The position numbers were made by a program, and so were the translations under genes. Positions 63,701 through 64,000 of a stretch of 64,000 nucleotides of DNA are shown in pieces. The notes beneath the pieces were generated by a model that saw only the letters and a list, made by a program, of their open reading frames with translations, did no database searches and had not been told where the DNA came from. How positions within the stretch are numbered: position 1 is the first letter of the stretch; every line of letters begins with the position of its first letter. Source of the stretch: Hyalella azteca (Eukaryota > Arthropoda > Malacostraca > Amphipoda > Hyalellidae); contig NW_025932050.1 of the NCBI RefSeq assembly GCF_000764305.2, forward strand, positions 496,001-560,000, in the 5' to 3' direction.

Positions 63701-63854
63701 GACGACGAAGGCGATATCATGATTGACGTTGACGAACATGACGACGAGCACGAGTTTCATGACGAGGTCCAGGCCGTTGACGACGATGAGCGCTCGTTGC
63801 CGCTGCCGCTCCGAGTACAGTTGATATGAGCGCTCCAACTGCGCGTCTGAGAAG
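36486..63854 (-). CDS. ADCY8: Adenylyl cyclase, ADCY8/Ac78C type (21 exons, N-terminus outside window)
   Basis: Makes cAMP from ATP at the plasma membrane; type 8 enzymes are Ca2+/calmodulin-stimulated. The 21 exons, 63701-63854 down to 36486-36746, are listed separately. All borders are GT-AG with agreeing phases, giving 1579 residues from the first complete codon. Order: TM1-6, C1a, a long acidic C1b, TM7-12, C2. Metal-binding Asp residues are present in C1 ([18 protein letters not shown]). C2 has the ATP-contacting [13 protein letters not shown] and VKGKG, so it should be active. Type 8 assignment rests on [40 protein letters not shown] and the C-terminal [11 protein letters not shown]; type 1 is the main alternative. 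Two regions are enlarged: C1b (exon 11, 228 residues) and the TM9-TM10 extracellular loop (exon 15, about 270). Many introns begin with tandem arrays of the 5' splice site. Small introns of 300-520 bp (for example 56240-56632, 55642-56043, 44022-44538, 43474-43868, 40023-40412, 39354-39790, 38906-39226, 37783-38121) hold nothing notable. Confidence 0.9.
36747..37352 (-). other. Cyclase intron 20, distal part
   Basis: AT-rich intron sequence between the donor array at 37353-37636 and the exon 21 acceptor. No other feature is seen. Confidence 0.6.
37353..37636 (-). repeat. 26-bp splice-donor array after exon 20, 12 donor copies
   Basis: On the minus strand, donor-like boundaries (CAG|GTACGG or CAG|GTACAG) occur at exon-edge coordinates 37637 (the real exon end), 37611, 37586, 37560, 37534, 37509, 37483, 37457, 37431, 37405, 37379 and 37353. 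The unit is GTACGGGGGACTGGTACA followed by CTGCACAG, which duplicates the exon end CACACTGCGCAG. Every copy keeps AG|GTAC. The coding frame is open through the whole array, so donors at 37586, 37457 and 37379 would add 17, 60 or 86 in-frame residues. Confidence 0.93.
37637..37782 (-). CDS. ADCY8: Cyclase exon 20: C2 catalytic core
   Basis: Encodes [20 protein letters not shown] then [16 protein letters not shown], with the Asn and Arg that bind adenine ribose and stabilise the transition state. It ends IQIPRHTAQ and joins ILKFRGF in exon 21, aligning with family members. Enters in phase 1 and leaves in phase 0. The donor is the first of a 12-copy array. Confidence 0.93.
38122..38230 (-). CDS. 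ADCY8: Cyclase exon 19: C2
   Basis: The acceptor is TTTGCTACGCAG, phase 0. Encodes [20 protein letters not shown] and [13 protein letters not shown], the conserved C2 helix and strand. The donor AGTCG|GTAAGT is phase 1. No repeat follows this donor. Confidence 0.92.
38231..38696 (-). other. Cyclase intron 18, distal part
   Basis: AT-rich intron sequence between the short donor repeat at 38697 and the exon 19 acceptor. Nothing else recognised. Confidence 0.6.
38697..38840 (-). repeat. 48-bp tandem repeat spanning the exon 18 donor, 2 full and 1 partial copy
   Basis: The exon end TGCCAGCAG|GTGAGTGGCC is followed by a near-copy, TGCCAGCAG|GTGGGTGGCC, 48 bp further into the intron (exon-edge coordinates 38793 and 38745). 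A truncated third copy ends at about 38700. The 48-bp unit keeps the frame and has no stop. Using the second donor would insert 16 residues. Confidence 0.9.
38793..38905 (-). CDS. ADCY8: Cyclase exon 18: C2
   Basis: Encodes [20 protein letters not shown] then [17 protein letters not shown], including the conserved KTIGSTYM lysine that recognises adenine. Enters with two bases completing a Val codon and leaves in phase 0 at CAGCAG|GTGAGT. Confidence 0.93.
39227..39353 (-). CDS. ADCY8: Cyclase exon 17: C2
   Basis: Acceptor GACCCCCAG. Encodes [20 protein letters not shown] and [15 protein letters not shown], the first strand and helix of C2. The C2 position equivalent to the C1 metal-binding Asp is not acidic, as normal for this half. 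The donor is ATCTTCG|GTACGA, phase 1. Confidence 0.93.
39791..40022 (-). CDS. ADCY8: Cyclase exon 16: TM12 and start of C2
   Basis: Encodes the last membrane helix ([17 protein letters not shown]), the linker [12 protein letters not shown] and the start of C2 with [20 protein letters not shown]. One base completes an Asp codon from exon 15. The donor is AGTCAT|GTAAGA, phase 0. Confidence 0.92.
40413..41362 (-). CDS. ADCY8: Cyclase exon 15: very long TM9-TM10 loop, then TM10 and TM11
   Basis: A 950-nt exon with acceptor TTTACTTGCAG, phase 0. The first 270 or so residues are hydrophilic and acidic, with sequons NDT, NHS, NET and NQS, as expected for a glycosylated extracellular loop. TM10 ([17 protein letters not shown]) and TM11 ([16 protein letters not shown]) follow. 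The donor is GTCGA|GTGAGT, phase 2. The loop is far longer than in vertebrate type 8 enzymes and I recognise no domain in it. Confidence 0.85.
41363..41697 (-). other. Cyclase intron 14, distal part
   Basis: AT-rich intron sequence with no other feature, between the repeat array and the exon 15 acceptor. Confidence 0.6.
41698..42817 (-). repeat. 34-bp array after exon 14, split by a hAT-like insertion
   Basis: Units of the form GGCCACCGATGGTGTTAC plus AGTCTCTGTTTTTTT (minus strand) occupy about 42544-42817 (8 copies) and 41698-41782 (2-3 copies). The mobile element 41783-42543 lies between. The unit resembles the exon 14/intron border (GGCCACCGTTCCCTGG|GTAAGTTTTTTT): it shares GGCCACCG and CTG.GT..GTTTTTTT. 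The donor is mostly decayed to GTGTCTG or GTCTCTG. The reading frame from exon 14 stays open across the right part. Confidence 0.75.
41783..42543. mobile_element. hAT-like non-autonomous element (761 bp) with 8-bp target duplication
   Basis: Termini CAGAGCTGGGCAG and (complement) CAGAGGTGGGCAG are inverted repeats of the hAT type. The flanking 8-bp duplication ACTGTAAC is perfect at 41775-41782 and 42544-42551. Both ends carry clustered GTAGCGG/CGCTACCGCTAC words, likely transposase-binding subterminal repeats. The middle holds a large imperfect hairpin (about 42119-42200 against 42211-42295). No transposase is encoded. It inserted into the minisatellite, so it is younger than the array. Confidence 0.88.
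42818..43019 (-). CDS. ADCY8: Cyclase exon 14: TM8 and TM9
   Basis: Encodes [20 protein letters not shown] (TM8), a linker [18 protein letters not shown] and [19 protein letters not shown] (TM9). One base completes a Gly codon from exon 13. The donor TGG|GTAAGT is phase 0 and starts a tandem array. Confidence 0.9.
43265..43473 (-). CDS. ADCY8: Cyclase exon 13: end of C1b and TM7
   Basis: Acceptor TTTCACTCGCAG, phase 0. Encodes [20 protein letters not shown] and [15 protein letters not shown], the conserved pre-membrane C1b segment, then TM7 ([16 protein letters not shown]). The donor is CACGG|GTCAGC, phase 2, which matches exon 14. Confidence 0.9.
43869..44021 (-). CDS. ADCY8: Cyclase exon 12: acidic C1b segment
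   Basis: Encodes [20 protein letters not shown] followed by a run of Asp/Glu. The donor GCTGAG|GTGAAA (phase 0) was chosen because it matches exon 13; the later CCGAG|GTAGAA would introduce a stop. (Ser/Asp/Glu-rich C1b regions are regulatory and poorly conserved.). Confidence 0.75.
44539..45222 (-). CDS. ADCY8: Cyclase exon 11: 228-residue C1b insert
   Basis: Acceptor AATTATTTTGCAG and donor GGAGAC|GTAAGT, both phase 0, so the exon can be skipped without a frame change. The encoded sequence is polar, Ser/Asn/Glu-rich and without a recognisable domain. It ends with [10 protein letters not shown]. It is likely disordered and lies in the cytosolic C1b region between C1a and TM7. Confidence 0.8.
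45223..45578 (-). other. Cyclase intron 10, distal part
   Basis: AT-rich, with a degenerate extra copy of the 45-bp array unit at about 45540-45570. Nothing else is recognised. Confidence 0.6.
45579..45800 (-). repeat. 45-bp splice-donor array after exon 10, 5 donor copies, frame-preserving
   Basis: Minus-strand donors GGCCAG|GTAAAG lie at exon-edge coordinates 45759 (real exon end), 45714, 45669, 45624 and 45579, exactly 45 bp apart. One copy reads GGCCTG|GTAAAG. The unit includes the exon 3' end (GACTGCACCGCACACCTCCG). As 45 is a multiple of three and the frame is open, each extra unit would add 15 residues ([15 protein letters not shown]) to C1b. Confidence 0.93.
45759..45887 (-). CDS. 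ADCY8: Cyclase exon 10: end of C1a
   Basis: Acceptor TTGCTTGCGGCAG, phase 0. Encodes [14 protein letters not shown], the last C1a strand joining EYLK of exon 9, then an Arg-rich C1b start ([13 protein letters not shown]). It ends HLRTSGQ at the first of five repeated donors. Confidence 0.88.
45888..48490 (-). other. Cyclase intron 9, distal part
   Basis: AT-rich. An open frame on the plus strand (46914-47171, 85 codons) has no recognisable domain. Two stretches of similar wording (ATTTCAACGCCTATTCAAACG at about 47442 and 48003, with one change) suggest an old duplicated element, but its ends are unclear. Confidence 0.5.
48491..48760 (-). repeat. 43-bp degenerate splice-donor array after exon 9, about 7 copies
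   Basis: Minus-strand motifs TCTCAAG|GTGAGTGC (real donor, edge 48746), CTAAAG|GCTAGCGC (48703), CCCAAG|GTTAGTGC (48618), AATTAAG|GTTAGTGC (48584), TCTCAAG|GTAAGTGC (48541) and CCTCAAG|GTTATTGC (48498). Spacing is 43, about 2x43, 34, 43 and 43; a further eroded copy lies near 48660. The repeats have diverged far more between motifs than at AAG|GT.AGTGC. Confidence 0.8.
48746..48839 (-). CDS. ADCY8: Cyclase exon 9: C1a
   Basis: Acceptor TTTATTACAG, one base completing Gly. Encodes [20 protein letters not shown] and [11 protein letters not shown], the conserved end of C1a. The donor CTCAAG|GTGAGT is phase 0 and lies at the edge of a 43-bp array. Confidence 0.93.
48840..51402 (-). other. Cyclase intron 8
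   Basis: A 2.6-kb AT-rich intron. No repeat array follows the exon 8 donor. No other feature is recognised. Confidence 0.6.
51403..51539 (-). CDS. ADCY8: Cyclase exon 8: C1a
   Basis: Acceptor GTGTATGTGCAG, phase 0. Encodes [37 protein letters not shown] and HMEAAGVPG, among the most conserved segments of the C1 catalytic half. The donor GCCTGG|GTAATT is phase 2. Its phase-0 start fixes the usable donors of exon 7. Confidence 0.95.
51540..52421 (-). other. Cyclase intron 7, distal part
   Basis: AT-rich, with ATACATATACATC-type short repeats at about 51625-51720. Nothing else seen. Confidence 0.6.
52422..52735 (-). repeat. 31-bp splice-donor array after exon 7, 10 copies
   Basis: The real exon end ACGCAG|GTGCGTCAC (edge 52701) is repeated every 31 bp down to 52422, ten boundaries in all. 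The unit also contains the exon-derived CACTGCTGTGCGCCGCAATA. Eight copies keep CAG|GT; those at 52577 and 52453 read CAGAT. Because 31 is not a multiple of three, only every third donor keeps the frame. Donors at 52608 and 52515 would add 31 or 62 residues inside C1a before a stop at 52491. Confidence 0.93.
52701..52850 (-). CDS. ADCY8: Cyclase exon 7: C1a with second metal-binding Asp
   Basis: Acceptor TTGGTGTCACAG, phase 0. Encodes [20 protein letters not shown] and [18 protein letters not shown]. The Asp of LGDCYYC is the second catalytic metal ligand. The exon ends VTAVRRNTQ at the first donor of the 31-bp array, which gives the right length and phase for exon 8. Confidence 0.93.
52851..54156 (-). 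other. Cyclase intron 6
   Basis: A 1.3-kb AT-rich intron with no array after its donor and no other recognised feature. Confidence 0.6.
54157..54236 (-). CDS. ADCY8: Cyclase exon 6: C1a
   Basis: An 80-nt exon. Encodes [20 protein letters not shown] and RFDRLAA, the helix after the first metal-binding loop. Enters in phase 1 and leaves in phase 0 at GCAGCT|GTAAGG. Confidence 0.93.
54237..55491 (-). other. Cyclase intron 5
   Basis: A 1.25-kb intron, AT-rich, with a slightly GC-richer stretch at 54480-54830 that has no recognisable coding content. Confidence 0.6.
55492..55641 (-). CDS. ADCY8: Cyclase exon 5: start of C1a with first metal-binding Asp
   Basis: Acceptor CTTGTGTTTCAG, phase 1. 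Encodes [19 protein letters not shown], then [20 protein letters not shown] and KGFT. The Asp of FADIKGFT binds the catalytic metals. The donor is TTTACTG|GTAAGG, phase 1. Confidence 0.95.
56044..56239 (-). CDS. ADCY8: Cyclase exon 4: TM6 and the helical linker to C1
   Basis: Acceptor GCTGACAG, phase 0. Encodes TM6 ([17 protein letters not shown]) and the signalling-helix linker [20 protein letters not shown] followed by [11 protein letters not shown], strongly similar to type 8 enzymes. The donor is GTCTG|GTGAAT, phase 1. Confidence 0.93.
56633..56973 (-). CDS. ADCY8: Cyclase exon 3: extracellular loop, TM4 and TM5
   Basis: Two bases complete a Ser codon from exon 2. A hydrophilic loop with sequons NSS and NST comes first, then [20 protein letters not shown] (TM4) and [19 protein letters not shown] (TM5). 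The donor used is ATCCTG|GTTGGT, a weak site chosen because a phase-1 alternative (GTTG|GTGTTT) would create a stop in exon 4. Confidence 0.85.
56974..60539 (-). other. Cyclase intron 2, distal part
   Basis: A long AT-rich stretch. It contains a perfect hairpin at 57371-57403. Short open frames have no recognised content. Confidence 0.55.
57371..57403. repeat. Perfect 14-bp inverted repeat
   Basis: Arms ATTGTTGGTCGTAC (57371-57384) and its exact complement (57390-57403) with a 5-base loop, next to GCGCCAAGCACCAGG. It could be the core of a small foldback element, but I see no target duplication. Confidence 0.75.
60540..60960 (-). repeat. About 60-bp degenerate splice-donor array after exon 2
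   Basis: The exon end and donor (CTGCTCACCGCCCTCC ... CAGA|GTGAGTATT, edge 60918) recur in the intron as CCTCACCGCGCTCATG ... GCGA|GTAAGTATT (60859), ...CTGA|GTAAGTATT (60800), CTTGA|GTAAGCATT (60661) and a decayed ATAAGTATT copy near 60599. An eroded unit lies between 60661 and 60800. The first two spacings are 59 bp. The last unit still reads ATTACTCACCGCACTGCC, like the exon. Confidence 0.8.
60918..61041 (-). CDS. ADCY8: Cyclase exon 2: TM2 and TM3
   Basis: Acceptor TTATGCACAG, phase 0. Encodes [19 protein letters not shown] (TM2) and [16 protein letters not shown] (TM3). The donor GTCCAGA|GTGAGT is phase 1 and is the first of a decayed array. Confidence 0.88.
61042..63700 (-). other. Cyclase intron 1 of this window
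   Basis: A 2.7-kb AT-rich intron. It includes the pair of direct repeats at 62620-62965. No splice-donor array follows the exon 1 donor. Confidence 0.55.
62620..62965. repeat. Two diverged direct repeats of about 150-190 bp
   Basis: Both copies contain ACAAATCTT, GAAATTTTGCACACTTGTGT, AAAGT and GCAATGCATGAATCAA (or one change) in the same order, at about 62656-62760 and 62825-62930. The first is preceded by a (TTTG/TCTG)n run. This looks like a dispersed non-coding element in tandem. A fainter third copy may start at about 63020. Confidence 0.75.
63701..63854 (-). CDS. ADCY8: Cyclase exon 1 of this window: TM1
   Basis: The acceptor ends TTTTTTCAG; the first base finishes a codon begun in an upstream exon outside the window. 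Encodes [20 protein letters not shown], the conserved helix before the membrane, then TM1 ([18 protein letters not shown]). The donor is GTCGTC|GTGAGT, phase 0. The N-terminal cytosolic part is not in the window. Confidence 0.88.
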
Positions 63855-64000
63855 CTGAAAAAACAATATTATGTTCCCAGTGTTTCAACAGGATGAATTG
63901 CAGGTACCTTGGATAACTAATTCAATATCTTAGCATAACAAGAGAAGTGAATTATGTGACCTCCGGTTAAGATCACTCAGTAAAATGTTGCTTCACTCTA

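Overview
This window is animal nuclear DNA, most likely from an arthropod. Short GC-rich exons with good GT/AG borders lie in long AT-rich introns. The two genes are typical of arthropods, and a decayed CR1-type retrotransposon sits between them. A crustacean would fit, but that is only a guess. There are no operons, CRISPR arrays or recognisable RNA genes.

Layout. Bases 1-12990 are AT-rich DNA with two minisatellites and a few CpG-rich patches, probably upstream or 5'-UTR territory. Bases 13363-24849 (+) hold a five-exon BTB/zinc-finger transcription factor of the abrupt type. All splice phases agree and the product is 761 residues. Bases 24850-34245 are intergenic, with a CR1-like element at about 31060-32881. 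From about 34670 to the right edge, the minus strand carries a membrane adenylyl cyclase resembling ADCY8 (Drosophila Ac78C). I reconstructed 21 exons with matching phases (1579 residues), plus one possible extra 3' exon. The N-terminus lies beyond base 64000. A 761-bp hAT-like element with a perfect 8-bp target duplication sits in one cyclase intron.

Main discovery. In at least eight and probably nine of the cyclase introns, the 5' splice site lies inside a tandem array whose unit joins the last bases of the exon to the first bases of the intron. Unit sizes are about 26, 31, 34, 43, 45, 47, 48, 60 and 165 bp, with up to 12 copies. Each array has a different sequence but the same register, so the intron starts with a row of copied 5' splice sites. 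Some arrays are nearly perfect (37.4, 34.3, 45.6 and 52.5 kb). Others are old and decayed (48.5 and 60.7 kb). In several, the reading frame stays open through the array, so a more distal donor would add in-frame peptide. A ninefold 33-bp array in the last abrupt intron also repeats GTGAGT/GTAAGT. I know of no described system that explains this recurrence.

The two genes have no evident functional link. One is a nuclear transcription factor and the other a membrane enzyme making cAMP. They are convergent neighbours.
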